22,231 nt of DNA from Ottowia sp. (GTDB lineage Bacteria; Pseudomonadota; Gammaproteobacteria; Burkholderiales; Burkholderiaceae_C). Positions 13,290 to 21,205 of the stretch are shown in pieces (within the stretch, counting starts at the first letter, position 1; each line of letters begins with the position of its first letter). The DNA is taken from NCBI GenBank assembly GCA_023228705.1, contig JALOAS010000054.1, positions 1 through 22,231 on the forward strand, in the 5' to 3' direction. The notes under the pieces were generated by a model. The model had not been told where the DNA came from, ran no database searches, and saw nothing but the letters and a program-made list of their open reading frames with translations. Both the position numbers and the translations under genes were made by a program.

Positions 13290-13448
13290 GGGGCCGATTG
13301 TCACGGATGTGCCAAAGCCATGTGGACTGCAGCGCATGGCTTGGGCGTGCCTGGCAGCCAACGTGGGAGCCGCCCCGGCCGGCGCTGCGCCGCGCGTAAT
13401 GCGAGAATCAACGCTTTTGCCCACAGATGACGGTTGGCTCGTCCCTAC

Positions 13449-14717
13449 ATGCCCTGGTTCCAGCAGTTGCCCTACGAGATGCAGCTTGGCCTGCGCTACA
13501 CCCGCGCGGGGCGCAGCACGCGGCGCAACGGCTTCATCTCGTTCATCTCGGCGGTGTCCATGCTGGGCATAGGCTTGGGCGTGGCGGCGCTGATCGTCGT
13601 GCTCAGCGTCATGAACGGCTTCCAGAAGGACGTGACCGGCCGCATGCTCAGCGTCATCTCGCATATCGAGGTGTTTTCGCCCAGCGGCGACGCGCTGGAC
13701 GATCCGCAGCGCACGCTGGCCGAGGTGCGGCAGAACAGGGAGGTCGTGGGCGCCGCCCCCTTTGTCGACCAGCAGAGCCTGCTGGCCCGCGGCGACCTCA
13801 TGCAGGGCGTCATCGTGCGCGGCATAGACCCGCAGCAGGAGCCGCAGGTGACCGACCTGGCCGCGCAGCTGCAGGATACGCTGCTGCCGCAGCTGCAGCC
13901 CGGCAGCTTCAACGTGCTGCTGGGCAGCGACCTGGCGCGCAAGCTGGGCGTGGGCCGGGGCGACAAGGTCACGCTGGTCGCGCCCAGCGGGCAGGTCACG
14001 CCGGCAGGCGTCATGCCGCGCCTCAAGCAGGTGACCGTGGCAGGAACGTTTTCCTCCGGTCACTACGAATACGACTCGACGCTGGCCTTGCTGAACATCC
14101 AGGATGCCGAACGCATCTACCGGGTGGCCGGGCCCACCGGAATCCGCATCAAGCTGCGCGACATGAACCAGGCGCGGCAGGTCGCCGACGAGCTGGCCGC
14201 CACGCTCAGCGGTCATTTGCTGATCCTGGACTGGACGCGCCAGAACCGGACCTGGTTTGCCGCGGTGCAGCTGGAGAAGCGCATGATGTTCATCATCCTG
14301 ACGCTCATCGTCGCGGTGGCCGCATTCAACCTGGTCAGCACGCTGGTCATGACGGTGCAGGACAAGCGCGCGGACATAGCCATCCTGCGCACCCTGGGCG
14401 CCAGTCCCTCAAGCATCCTGAAGATCTTTGTCGTGCAAGGCGCGCTGGTGGGCGTGCTGGGCACGCTGGGCGGACTGCTGCTGGGACTGCTGATTGCGTT
14501 CAACATCGACGTCATCGTCCCGTTCATAGAGGGCCTGCTGCACGTGAGCTTCCTGCCCAAGGACATCTATCTCATCAACCGCATGCCCAGCGATCCGCGC
14601 GCCAGCGACATCGTGCCGGTGGCGCTGATTTCGCTGCTGCTGTCGCTGCTGGCCACGCTGTATCCCAGCTGGCGCGCCAGCCACGTGAACCCGGCCGAGG
14701 CGCTGCGCTATGAATGA
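13449..14717 (+). CDS. lolC: Lipoprotein-releasing ABC transporter permease LolC/LolE type
   Basis: This is the membrane subunit of the complex that extracts outer-membrane lipoproteins from the inner membrane and hands them to LolA. It has 422 residues from the ATG at 13449. The N-terminus YEMQLGLRYTRAG and SFISAVSMLGIGLGVAALIVVLSVMNGFQKD are typical, followed by a large periplasmic domain (about 45-265) and three C-terminal membrane segments, with AFNLVSTLVMTVQDKRADIAILRTLGASPSSI and the end YPSWRASHVNPAEALRYE. An in-frame TTG lies five codons upstream; the ATG fits the family better. Only one permease gene is present here, so the complex may use a single LolC/E-type subunit, or the second is elsewhere. 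lolD overlaps its end by 8 bp. Confidence 0.94.
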   Translation: MPWFQQLPYEMQLGLRYTRAGRSTRRNGFISFISAVSMLGIGLGVAALIVVLSVMNGFQKDVTGRMLSVISHIEVFSPSGDALDDPQRTLAEVRQNREVVGAAPFVDQQSLLARGDLMQGVIVRGIDPQQEPQVTDLAAQLQDTLLPQLQPGSFNVLLGSDLARKLGVGRGDKVTLVAPSGQVTPAGVMPRLKQVTVAGTFSSGHYEYDSTLALLNIQDAERIYRVAGPTGIRIKLRDMNQARQVADELAATLSGHLLILDWTRQNRTWFAAVQLEKRMMFIILTLIVAVAAFNLVSTLVMTVQDKRADIAILRTLGASPSSILKIFVVQGALVGVLGTLGGLLLGLLIAFNIDVIVPFIEGLLHVSFLPKDIYLINRMPSDPRASDIVPVALISLLLSLLATLYPSWRASHVNPAEALRYE

Positions 14718-15432
14718 GCCGCAGGCAGCCGGGGCAGCGGCCAGCGGCAGTGACGTCGTGCTGCAGGCCGAGGGCGTGACTCGGCACTTCCGGGACGCCC
14801 ACGTCAACGTGAACGTGCTGCAGGGTGTGGACCTGGCGGTGCGGACGGGGGAGACGCTGGCCATCGTCGGGCACTCGGGCTCGGGCAAGAGCACGCTGCT
14901 GCACGTGCTGGGCGGCCTGGACCGGCCAAACCGGGGCATCGTGCGCCTGCAGGGGCATGATTTCTCCAGACTCTCCGCGGCAGAGCAGGGCCGCCTGCGC
15001 AACCGCTACCTGGGCTTTGTCTACCAGTTCCACCACCTGCTGCCGGAGCTGACGGCGCTGGAGAACGTGGCCATGCCGCTGCGCATACGGCGCAACCGGC
15101 GCGCCGACGCCGAGCAGGCTGCCGCGGACATGCTGGCGCAGGTGGGCCTGGCCGAGCGCGTGCAACACCGGCCGGCGCAACTGTCCGGCGGCGAGCGCCA
15201 ACGCGTGGCCATTGCGCGCGCGCTGGTCACGCGGCCGGCCTGCGTCCTGGCCGACGAACCCACCGGCAACCTGGACCGGGACACGGCGGACGCCATTTTC
15301 GCGCTGATGCTGGACCTGGCCGGCCGCTACGGGATGGCGTTTGTGCTGGTCACGCACGATCACACGCTGGCTGCGCGCTGCCAGCGCCAGTTGCGCCTGA
15401 CCGCGGGGCAGCTGGAGGCCATTGCGGCGTGA
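14710..15432 (+). CDS. lolD: Lipoprotein-releasing ABC transporter ATP-binding protein LolD
   Basis: This 240-residue ATPase powers lipoprotein release. Walker A is GHSGSGKST (54-62), the Q-loop segment YQFHHLLPELTALENVAMPL (about 105-124) is diagnostic of LolD, the signature is LSGGERQ (158-164), Walker B is CVLADEP (178-184) with the D-loop TGNLD, and the switch His is in VTHDH. The start overlaps the lolC stop by 8 bp, and its own TGA overlaps the GTG of the next gene, so the three genes form a tightly coupled operon. Confidence 0.96.
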   Translation: MNEPQAAGAAASGSDVVLQAEGVTRHFRDAHVNVNVLQGVDLAVRTGETLAIVGHSGSGKSTLLHVLGGLDRPNRGIVRLQGHDFSRLSAAEQGRLRNRYLGFVYQFHHLLPELTALENVAMPLRIRRNRRADAEQAAADMLAQVGLAERVQHRPAQLSGGERQRVAIARALVTRPACVLADEPTGNLDRDTADAIFALMLDLAGRYGMAFVLVTHDHTLAARCQRQLRLTAGQLEAIAA

Positions 15433-16253
15433 CGGGCGCGGACGCTTGCCTCGCCTCGCAGCTGCTGCCTGCCGACGTGGCCCGCATCGAGGCGTCTGCC
15501 GGCTGGCGCAAGGAACGCGTCGAGGTGCTTGACGTCTCGGTGGGGCGGGTCATCGTCAAGGGGCACCGGCCGCGCCGCAAGCCCGCGCGCCACCGTGCGC
15601 TCAATGCGGTGGCGCGGCTCGTGGGCGTTCCCATCCTGCGCGCCGTGCCGGTGCATGGTGGCGCCGCGTCGCAGGCGGTGGAAATCCGGCGCCTGCGTGC
15701 GCTGCGCGCCGCGGGCGTGCGCGTGCCCGAGCTGCTGCACGTGGCGCCCGAATACTTTGTCATGCGCTGGCTGGGCGGCAACCATCTGGCCAGCGCGTTG
15801 AGCGAAGGCGTGCCGGCTGCCTTTGACTTGTGGCGCGAGGCCGCCAATGCGATCCTGGATACGCACCGCCGCGGCCAGTACCTGAGCCAGTGCTTTGGCC
15901 GCAACGTGATCGTCGGCACGGCGGCCGATGTTGCCGGGTTCCAGGGGTTCATCGACTTCGAGGACGATCCGCTGGAGGTCATGGGACTGCCCGAGGCCCA
16001 GGTGCGCGACTGGCTGATCTACCTGCAGAGCACGCTGTGGCAGGTGCCGGCCACGCCATCGCAGATCGATGCCGTGCTCGATGCCTGCCTGCAGGGAGAA
16101 AGCGAATCGGTGCGCCGGCTGTTTGCGCTGGCCTGCCGGCGCCTTGCCTGGCTGCGTCGCCTGCCAGCGCACCGGCGCTGGGGCCGTGACACCCTGGCCG
16201 TGCGGGCCGTTGCCACGTTGGCCCACCGTTGGCGGCAGCGCCACGGGGCATGA
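15429..16253 (+). CDS. Protein-kinase-like (BUD32/lipopolysaccharide-kinase-type fold) protein, atypical active site
   Basis: This is a 274-residue soluble protein. A kinase-like N-lobe is suggested by VIVKGHRPRRK (Lys44 as the ATP Lys) and VEIRRLRALRAAGVRVPELL (Glu85 as the helix-C Glu). The C-lobe has HRRGQYLSQCFGRNVIV (about 146-162), where Asn159 fits the catalytic-loop Asn, and GFIDFEDDP (Asp177 as the metal-binding DFG-like Asp). The catalytic Asp expected five residues before the Asn is Gln154, so activity may be reduced or use another mechanism. The GTG start overlaps the lolD stop (GTGA), so it is co-translated with lolCD. Proteins of this kind are annotated loosely as serine/threonine kinases in Burkholderiales; the substrate is unknown. 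A link to lipoprotein or envelope processes is inferred from the operon only. Confidence 0.7.
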   Translation: MTGADACLASQLLPADVARIEASAGWRKERVEVLDVSVGRVIVKGHRPRRKPARHRALNAVARLVGVPILRAVPVHGGAASQAVEIRRLRALRAAGVRVPELLHVAPEYFVMRWLGGNHLASALSEGVPAAFDLWREAANAILDTHRRGQYLSQCFGRNVIVGTAADVAGFQGFIDFEDDPLEVMGLPEAQVRDWLIYLQSTLWQVPATPSQIDAVLDACLQGESESVRRLFALACRRLAWLRRLPAHRRWGRDTLAVRAVATLAHRWRQRHGA

Positions 16254-16289
16254 GCTGCCGGGACGCATCCTGACGGGGACGAGCCGGTT

Positions 16290-16403
16290 ATGGCTGCCAG
16301 CCGGCACATGAAAATGGAAGCAGTCGATGCCACATCGGAAAATCGCAGACGGGTTTTGCCGCTGCTTGAAGTCCGTGACCTGAAGGCCTCGTACGGCAAG
16401 GCA
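16290..16403 (+). pseudogene. Truncated 5' fragment of a livF-like ABC ATPase gene
   Basis: After an ATG at 16290 (or 16308/16314), the plus strand reads ...RRRVLPLLEVRDLKASYGKA, the N-terminal strand and A-loop region of a LivF-type ATPase, and then loses all resemblance just before the point where Walker A should come. The frame continues only as the antisense of livF. The fragment differs in sequence from the N-terminus of the intact livF at 17138 (LELHGVAAGYGQ), so it is not a local duplicate. It lies between the kinase-like gene and the end of the liv operon, which suggests a breakpoint. The homology is short, about 14 residues, so this is moderate evidence. Confidence 0.5.
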
Positions 16404-16442
16404 ATCGCCGATGCACGCAGGCAGCGGGTCGCTCACCCCTCA

Positions 16443-17138
16443 TCACACTCCGACATAGCGTACAAACTGCGGGGCGTCAGGCGTCAGCTTTCCCGCTGCA
16501 ACGGTTTCCACCACGCGACCCTGCAGCATGAAAGCGACGGTATCGGCCATGCTGCGCACGGCCTCGACCCGCTGTTCCACCAAGACCACTGCAACGCCCT
16601 CTGACTTCAGTCGCAGCACCACCTCGCGGATGGCGACAATCATGGACGGCTGCAGCCCTTCGGTTGGCTCGTCAAGCAGCAGGACCCGGGGCTCCAGGCA
16701 AAGGGCGCGTGCGATCGCCAGCATCTGCTGCTCGCCACCCGAAAGCGTGTCCGCTCGCTGCTTCAGTCGCTCGGTCAGCCGGGGGAACAGCGACAGGACC
16801 TGTGCCCGCGCCTGGGGCCGGTTGCCGCGCAGCAGGCCGCCAACCTCAAGGTTTTCGGCTACGCTCATCTCGCCGAACAGGCGCCGTCCCTGCGGCACCC
16901 AGGCCAGGCCATGTGTTGGAATGCGATGTGCGGGCAGGCCCTGCAATGCCACCCCGTCAAGCTCGATCCGGCCCGCGCGCACCGGGATCAGGCCCATGAT
17001 GGCCTTCATCAGCGTGGTCTTGCCGGCACCATTGCGACCCATCACGCAGGTAACGCGGCCCGGCTCCGCGCGAAAATCGACCCCGCGCAAGACCTTGACT
17101 TGGCCATAGCCTGCAGCCACGCCGTGCAGTTCAAGCAC
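16443..17138 (-). CDS. livF: Branched-chain amino acid/amide-type ABC transporter ATP-binding protein LivF
   Basis: This is one of the two ATPases of a HAAT-family importer, 231 residues from the GTG at 17138. Walker A is GRNGAGKTT (34-42), LivF-type GLAWVPQGRRLFGEMSVAENL (about 77-97) follows, the signature is LSGGEQQ (132-138), Walker B is VLLLDEPTEGLQP (152-164), and the end is PQFVRYVGV. A TTG one codon upstream (17141) is an alternative start and lies closer to an AGAAGG ribosome site; the two differ by one residue. The gene begins within the last codons of livG and is the last gene of the operon. Confidence 0.92.
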   Translation of the reverse strand: MLELHGVAAGYGQVKVLRGVDFRAEPGRVTCVMGRNGAGKTTLMKAIMGLIPVRAGRIELDGVALQGLPAHRIPTHGLAWVPQGRRLFGEMSVAENLEVGGLLRGNRPQARAQVLSLFPRLTERLKQRADTLSGGEQQMLAIARALCLEPRVLLLDEPTEGLQPSMIVAIREVVLRLKSEGVAVVLVEQRVEAVRSMADTVAFMLQGRVVETVAAGKLTPDAPQFVRYVGV

Positions 17139-17850
17139 CAAGATAGGCCTTCTGCACAGCCGGGTTGGCGCCAACTTCCACTGGCGTGCCGCGCGCCAGC
17201 ACGCGGCCGGCCTGCAGTACGGTGATGCGATCGGCAAGCTCCATGACCACGTCCATGTTGTGCTCGATCAAAAGGATGGTCATCTCGGGTACCAGGCCTC
17301 GTAGCAGCGTCTTGAATCCGGTGATCTCGCCCGCTGCCAGACCCTGCGTCGGCTCATCAAGAATAAGAAGCCGAGGATTCAGTGCCAGTCCCATCGCTAC
17401 TTCGAGAATCCGCTGATGTCCATAGCTGAGGGCACCGGCCAGATCCGCTCTGTGCCCGATCAGCCCCACTCGAGTCAGTGCCGCCGCCACAGTGTCGGCG
17501 AGTCTGTCCCCGAACAGTCCGATTCGGGCGCCTCCGCCTTGCACCGCCAGTGCAACATTGTCGAGGACCGACAACTCGGTGAAAACCGAGGTGATCTGGA
17601 ATGTGTAGGCAATTCCGCGGCGTACGCGACGGTGGGCGGGGAGTTTGGTGATGTCTTCGCCAGCCAGCAGGATCTGGCCGGAATCTGGCGTCAGGCGCCC
17701 GGACAGCAGGCTGACCAGCGTGGTCTTGCCTGCACCATTGGGTCCGATCAGGGCATGGATCTCGCCGGGCACAAGCTCAAAATCCACGCCGTCGACAGCA
17801 CGCAGCCCTCCGAAGTGGCGTGAGAGCCCGCGCGCTTCAAGCAGTTTCAC
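17131..17850 (-). CDS. livG: Branched-chain amino acid/amide-type ABC transporter ATP-binding protein LivG
   Basis: This is the second importer ATPase, 239 residues. It has SRHFGGLRAVDGVDFEL, Walker A GPNGAGKTT (36-44), the LivG-type AYTFQITSVFTELSVLDNVAL (about 81-101), a variant signature LSYGHQRILEVAMGLA (141-156; Tyr-Gly in place of Gly-Gly, common in LivG), Walker B LLILDEPTQGLA (161-172), and LIEHNMDVVMELADRITVL. The start is a GTG at 17850 overlapping the livM TGA (GTGA). The much longer open frame upstream is antisense-like sequence overlapping livM and is not used. Confidence 0.93.
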   Translation of the reverse strand: MKLLEARGLSRHFGGLRAVDGVDFELVPGEIHALIGPNGAGKTTLVSLLSGRLTPDSGQILLAGEDITKLPAHRRVRRGIAYTFQITSVFTELSVLDNVALAVQGGGARIGLFGDRLADTVAAALTRVGLIGHRADLAGALSYGHQRILEVAMGLALNPRLLILDEPTQGLAAGEITGFKTLLRGLVPEMTILLIEHNMDVVMELADRITVLQAGRVLARGTPVEVGANPAVQKAYLGA

Positions 17851-18788
17851 GGCAGGCTCCGCCAGAACCTTGTCCGCACCATCCCCAGCAGGCCCTGCGG
17901 CGCGAACAATATGACCACCACCAGCGCCAGCCCGACCACGAAGGCCCAGGCCGAGGTCAGGTCCGCGGCCAGATCGCTCAGGTAGAAGATCGCTCCCGTG
18001 CCGAAGAGCGGCCCCGCTACGGTCCCGGCGCCGCCAGTCAATGTATAAAGAAGGGGCAGGATGGAATACTGGATGGTGGCAAAGCTGCCGCCCGCATAGC
18101 CAAACAGCAAGGCATAACTTGCCCCGGCCGCGCCGGCATAGGCCCCCGACAAACTCAACACCGCAAGCTTCCCGACAAACGGGTTGTAGCCAAGCATGCG
18201 GCAGCGCTCCTCGTTCTCGCGCAGTGCCCGCATCACCCGGCCCAGGCGCGAACGCACGAGTGCCAACGTGAGCAGCATCCCGGCTGCAAACAGCAGGAAG
18301 GCAAGCATATAACGCGCACCCGTCTGGCTCAGATCGGCACCAAGGATCACGCGGCTGGCGGCCGGCAGGGTGAAACCCTCGTCGCCGCCGGTCCAGCGGC
18401 GAAAGTACAGCAGGGCCAGATGTCCGGTCTGGGCAAACATCAGCGTGACGATCATGAAGGCAACGCCCCTGGTCCGCAGGGCAAAAAGGCCGGTCAGCGC
18501 TGCCATGGCCGTGCCGCCCGCGGTTCCCAGCAGCAGCACCCAGCCTCCGGAAAGCCCGAAGTGCCATGCTGGAAGACTGCCTGCATACATGCCTGCGGCA
18601 AGATAGAGCGCGTGGCCAAGACTGAGCAATCCGGTATAACCGAAAGCGAGGTTGTAGCCGCTCGCAAACAGCGCCAGCACCATGATTCGGGCCAGGTTGG
18701 TGGCGTGATAGGGTGAAAGCACCCATTGCATGGCAAAAAGAGCGGCAAGCAGCGCCAGATGCAATGTCCAAATCCGAGCGCCACTCAT
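17847..18788 (-). CDS. livM: Branched-chain amino acid/amide-type ABC transporter permease LivM
   Basis: This 313-residue permease has eight to ten hydrophobic segments. Family landmarks are ALFASGYNLAFGYTGLLSLGHALYLAAGMY (about 40-69), the cytoplasmic coupling region RSRLGRVMRALRENEERCRMLGYN with the EAA-like ALRENEERCRMLGY, AGAAGASYALLFG, TGGAGTVAGPLFGTGAIFYL, and the C-terminal LFAPQGLLGMVRTRFWR. Its ATG overlaps the livH stop (ATGA) and its stop overlaps the livG start (GTGA), so subunit synthesis is coupled. Confidence 0.94.
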   Translation of the reverse strand: MSGARIWTLHLALLAALFAMQWVLSPYHATNLARIMVLALFASGYNLAFGYTGLLSLGHALYLAAGMYAGSLPAWHFGLSGGWVLLLGTAGGTAMAALTGLFALRTRGVAFMIVTLMFAQTGHLALLYFRRWTGGDEGFTLPAASRVILGADLSQTGARYMLAFLLFAAGMLLTLALVRSRLGRVMRALRENEERCRMLGYNPFVGKLAVLSLSGAYAGAAGASYALLFGYAGGSFATIQYSILPLLYTLTGGAGTVAGPLFGTGAIFYLSDLAADLTSAWAFVVGLALVVVILFAPQGLLGMVRTRFWRSLP

Positions 18789-19666
18789 GCCCGGCTTGCT
18801 CCGAACAGGCCTTGCGGACGAAAGACGAGCACCAGGGTGACCAACAGCGTGGCGATGATCTTGGCCAGTGTCGGGGACCAGAACATCGATATGATCCCGT
18901 CGGAAAGCCCGATCACCAGTGCGGCCAGCAGCGTTCCCGGCAACGAGCCCAGCCCGCCGATGATGACAACAATGAAGGACAAAAGCAACGTGCTCGCCCC
19001 CATCAGGTAATGGGCTTGCTGGATGGGAACAATCAGCACTCCGGCAATGGCTGCCAACGCCGCCCCGAAGGCAAAGACGCCGCTATAGACCCGGTCGACA
19101 TTGATGCCAAAGGCTCGGGCCACATCCGGATCAAGCTGCGTGGCGCGCATTACCAGCCCGGCCTTGCTCCGGGCCATCAGCCACCACAGCGCCAACAGCA
19201 GCACGACGGCAGCAAGGACGACAAACAGCTTGTAGCCCGAATAACCAAACCATGGCAGTTGCAGACGAAAATCAAAGGGTGCTGCGACTGCGCGCGCGTC
19301 CGGGCCGAAAAGAGTCAGCGTCCCCTGCTCGATCATGTACATCAGCCCGATGGTTGCCACGATTGTGGCTTCAGGCGCGTGCGCGATGCGGCGCAAAATG
19401 AGGATGTCGGCCAGCATGGCGAGCAGGGCGACCGCGAGCGGTGCCATGGCCAACGCTGCCAGAAATCCAGCCCACCGCGGACCGCCGAGCCATGCAGCCA
19501 CAACGTAGGCAGCTACCGCGCCGAGCATGAAAAAGGCTCCGTGGGCGACGTTCACCACGCGCATCACGCCAAAGACAAGGCTCAGTCCCGAAGCCGCAAG
19601 CGCCAGCACGGCAGCCAGGACCAGCCCTTCCATCAGGGCGAGAAGCAGCATTGGCCCCAAGCCCAT
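18785..19666 (-). CDS. livH: Branched-chain amino acid/amide-type ABC transporter permease LivH
   Basis: This 293-residue permease has about eight membrane segments. The N-terminal GLVLAAVLALAASGLSLVFGVMRVVNVAHGAFFMLGA is the hallmark of LivH. The coupling region RSKAGLVMRATQLDPDVARAFGINVDRVY is present, as are GASTLLLSFIVVIIGGLGSLPGTLLAALVIG and the end LVFRPQGLFGASRA. It follows the binding-protein gene after 43 bp and overlaps livM by four bases. In most homologues the coupling loop reads AxxxNxxAAxxxGI; here it is ATQLDPDVARAFGI, which is within family variation. Confidence 0.94.
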   Translation of the reverse strand: MGLGPMLLLALMEGLVLAAVLALAASGLSLVFGVMRVVNVAHGAFFMLGAVAAYVVAAWLGGPRWAGFLAALAMAPLAVALLAMLADILILRRIAHAPEATIVATIGLMYMIEQGTLTLFGPDARAVAAPFDFRLQLPWFGYSGYKLFVVLAAVVLLLALWWLMARSKAGLVMRATQLDPDVARAFGINVDRVYSGVFAFGAALAAIAGVLIVPIQQAHYLMGASTLLLSFIVVIIGGLGSLPGTLLAALVIGLSDGIISMFWSPTLAKIIATLLVTLVLVFRPQGLFGASRA

Positions 19667-19709
19667 CCGGTTCCTTACTCAGCTTGGGCAGCCCGCCGAG
19701 CGCCTTGAA

Positions 19710-20987
19710 TCAGAAGGACTTTGTGGTGTAATCCACCGCGTCCGGGTAATAGCTGTCTTCGATGGCGGTCTGGTGCACCTTGACCGGCAGGCCGTCCCTG
19801 ATCTGCGAAATGTATTGCGGCGTGAATACCTGGTGCGTACGGCCATTGAAAATCTTCGCGCCTTGCGGGTGCTCTATCCCGTAAGGCAAATCAGTGATTG
19901 CTTCCATGGTCTCGACCAGTTTCTGACGGTCCTGAGGGCCGGCATAATTTGCCGCTTCCATGGCCTGCTTGATGAAGAAAAGCGTCTCCCAGGTACTGAA
20001 CATGTGGCCATAGGTGGCGATGTCCGCTGGATTGTCGAGGCTGGCGCCCTTGTCATCCACGCCGACTGCAGCGCGATAGTCGTCCTCGAACTCGCCCGCG
20101 TCGGCTGGCTTGACCCGGGGGTGGCCTTCCCAGAAGTGGCTTCCCTCCAGGAATTCAAGACCCGGGGTTGTTGTGTCTACGGCTTCCAGGCTGTCGATGA
20201 AGCCAAAAAGCTCCGGCCGGGCACCCGAGCCATAAAAGTCACCCAGCTCCTTGACGAAGGTCAGCACGGCAGGTCCGACCATGACGTGATAAATCACCTC
20301 TGCCTGTTTGGGAATCTGCGCAAAATAGCGGGTAAAGCTGGTCTCTGTTGGTGGAATTGCAATTTTTGCAACCACTTCGCCGCCATGCTCCGTCATGGTT
20401 TCCGTGAAAAAGTCGCGATGATCGTGGCCAAAAGCGTAATCTGGAAAGATCATCGCCACCTTTTTGCCGAGATTTCGGGCAATCCACGGCACCATGGGGC
20501 GGATCTGAGCCCGCACGTCAGCGATGCCAGGCTGCAGCGTCCAGCGATTGAGGTCACCAGCCGGGAGCTGATAACCTTCCGAGCAGATCAGAAACGGCAC
20601 TTTCAGCTCTCCAGCACGCGGCGCCGAGGCCATGACCACATCGGAAAACAGCGTACCAAAGACCAGTTCGCATTTATCCCGAGTTACCAGCTTGTCCACG
20701 ACCTCGGAGCCGCGACGCGGATCAGTTGCGTCGTCCTCGAACAGGATCTCTACCGGCCGACCGAGAATTCCGCCGGCCTCGTTGATGTGCTTGAGTGCGG
20801 CCACAGTGGTGCGCTCATACCAGCGGCCATAGGAGGCACCTATGCCCGTACGATGAAGCTGAAAACCCAGACGGAGCGGGGCCGCCTGCGCACCGACGCT
20901 GACCGGAAGCACGCCAGCTCCGGCCAGCAGCCCCGCCCCCATGCCCTTGAGAATAGCCCGTCGTCCGGACCGTGGAAGTGGCGTCAT
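19710..20987 (-). CDS. Periplasmic substrate-binding protein of the HAAT/Liv importer, Tat-type signal
   Basis: This 425-residue protein supplies substrate to LivHMGF. The start is the ATG at 20987 because GGAG stands 8 nt upstream; an ATG ten codons earlier has no ribosome site. The N-terminus (SGRRAILKGMGAGLLAGAGVLPVSVGAQAA) has twin Arg at 9-10 and reads as a Tat signal peptide with a cut near AQA-AP. The mature part starts LRLGFQLHRTGIGASYGRWYERTTVAALKHINEAGGILGRPVEILFEDDATDP, characteristic of type I periplasmic binding folds of the Leu/amide family. This family takes amino acids, urea, amides or aromatic acids; nothing here fixes the ligand. Nearby pncA is divergent and not clearly related. 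Confidence 0.9.
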   Translation of the reverse strand: MTPLPRSGRRAILKGMGAGLLAGAGVLPVSVGAQAAPLRLGFQLHRTGIGASYGRWYERTTVAALKHINEAGGILGRPVEILFEDDATDPRRGSEVVDKLVTRDKCELVFGTLFSDVVMASAPRAGELKVPFLICSEGYQLPAGDLNRWTLQPGIADVRAQIRPMVPWIARNLGKKVAMIFPDYAFGHDHRDFFTETMTEHGGEVVAKIAIPPTETSFTRYFAQIPKQAEVIYHVMVGPAVLTFVKELGDFYGSGARPELFGFIDSLEAVDTTTPGLEFLEGSHFWEGHPRVKPADAGEFEDDYRAAVGVDDKGASLDNPADIATYGHMFSTWETLFFIKQAMEAANYAGPQDRQKLVETMEAITDLPYGIEHPQGAKIFNGRTHQVFTPQYISQIRDGLPVKVHQTAIEDSYYPDAVDYTTKSF

Positions 20988-21205
20988 GTTTCTGATCTCC
21001 GCAGTCGTCCAGGCCATATTGCCCGGCGCATTGGTGTCTTTTAACCGAAAATCGCTTGCAACACAACTCCCGCCAGTGCGTACTCACTTTCCGGAACCAT
21101 CTGGAGAAATGCGTAATACACACGTACGAGTATCAGGATACTATCCTTGACAACAACAAGCTTGACAGGCGGCGCTTGAAAATCCGCTTGCGGCATAATG
21201 AAGTC
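20988..21205. promoter_or_regulatory. Divergent control region between the liv operon and pncA
   Basis: This 218-bp stretch between divergent starts must hold both promoters. On the plus strand TTGACA occurs twice (21147-21152 and 21162-21167, 15 bp apart) and CATAAT at 21194-21199, but no pair has normal 16-18-bp spacing, so I cannot name a promoter confidently. The centre is relatively AT-rich. An open frame entering pncA from 21056 is considered an in-frame extension without a start signal. Confidence 0.35.

Noticed and set aside
13290..14216. Long minus-strand open frame upstream of the phosphoglycerate-mutase-like gene
   Set aside because: It is antisense to lolC, which is unmistakable; the high G+C content keeps the opposite frame open.
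9599..16253. Functional link between tsaD and the BUD32-like kinase (as in the archaeal/eukaryotic KEOPS complex)
   Set aside because: They are in different operons about 5 kb apart, bacteria use TsaB/TsaE instead, and the kinase-like protein lacks the catalytic Asp; the association is probably a coincidence.
17851..18771. Upstream extension of the livG frame
   Set aside because: It is an alternative frame of livM on the same strand; family similarity begins at the GTG at 17850.
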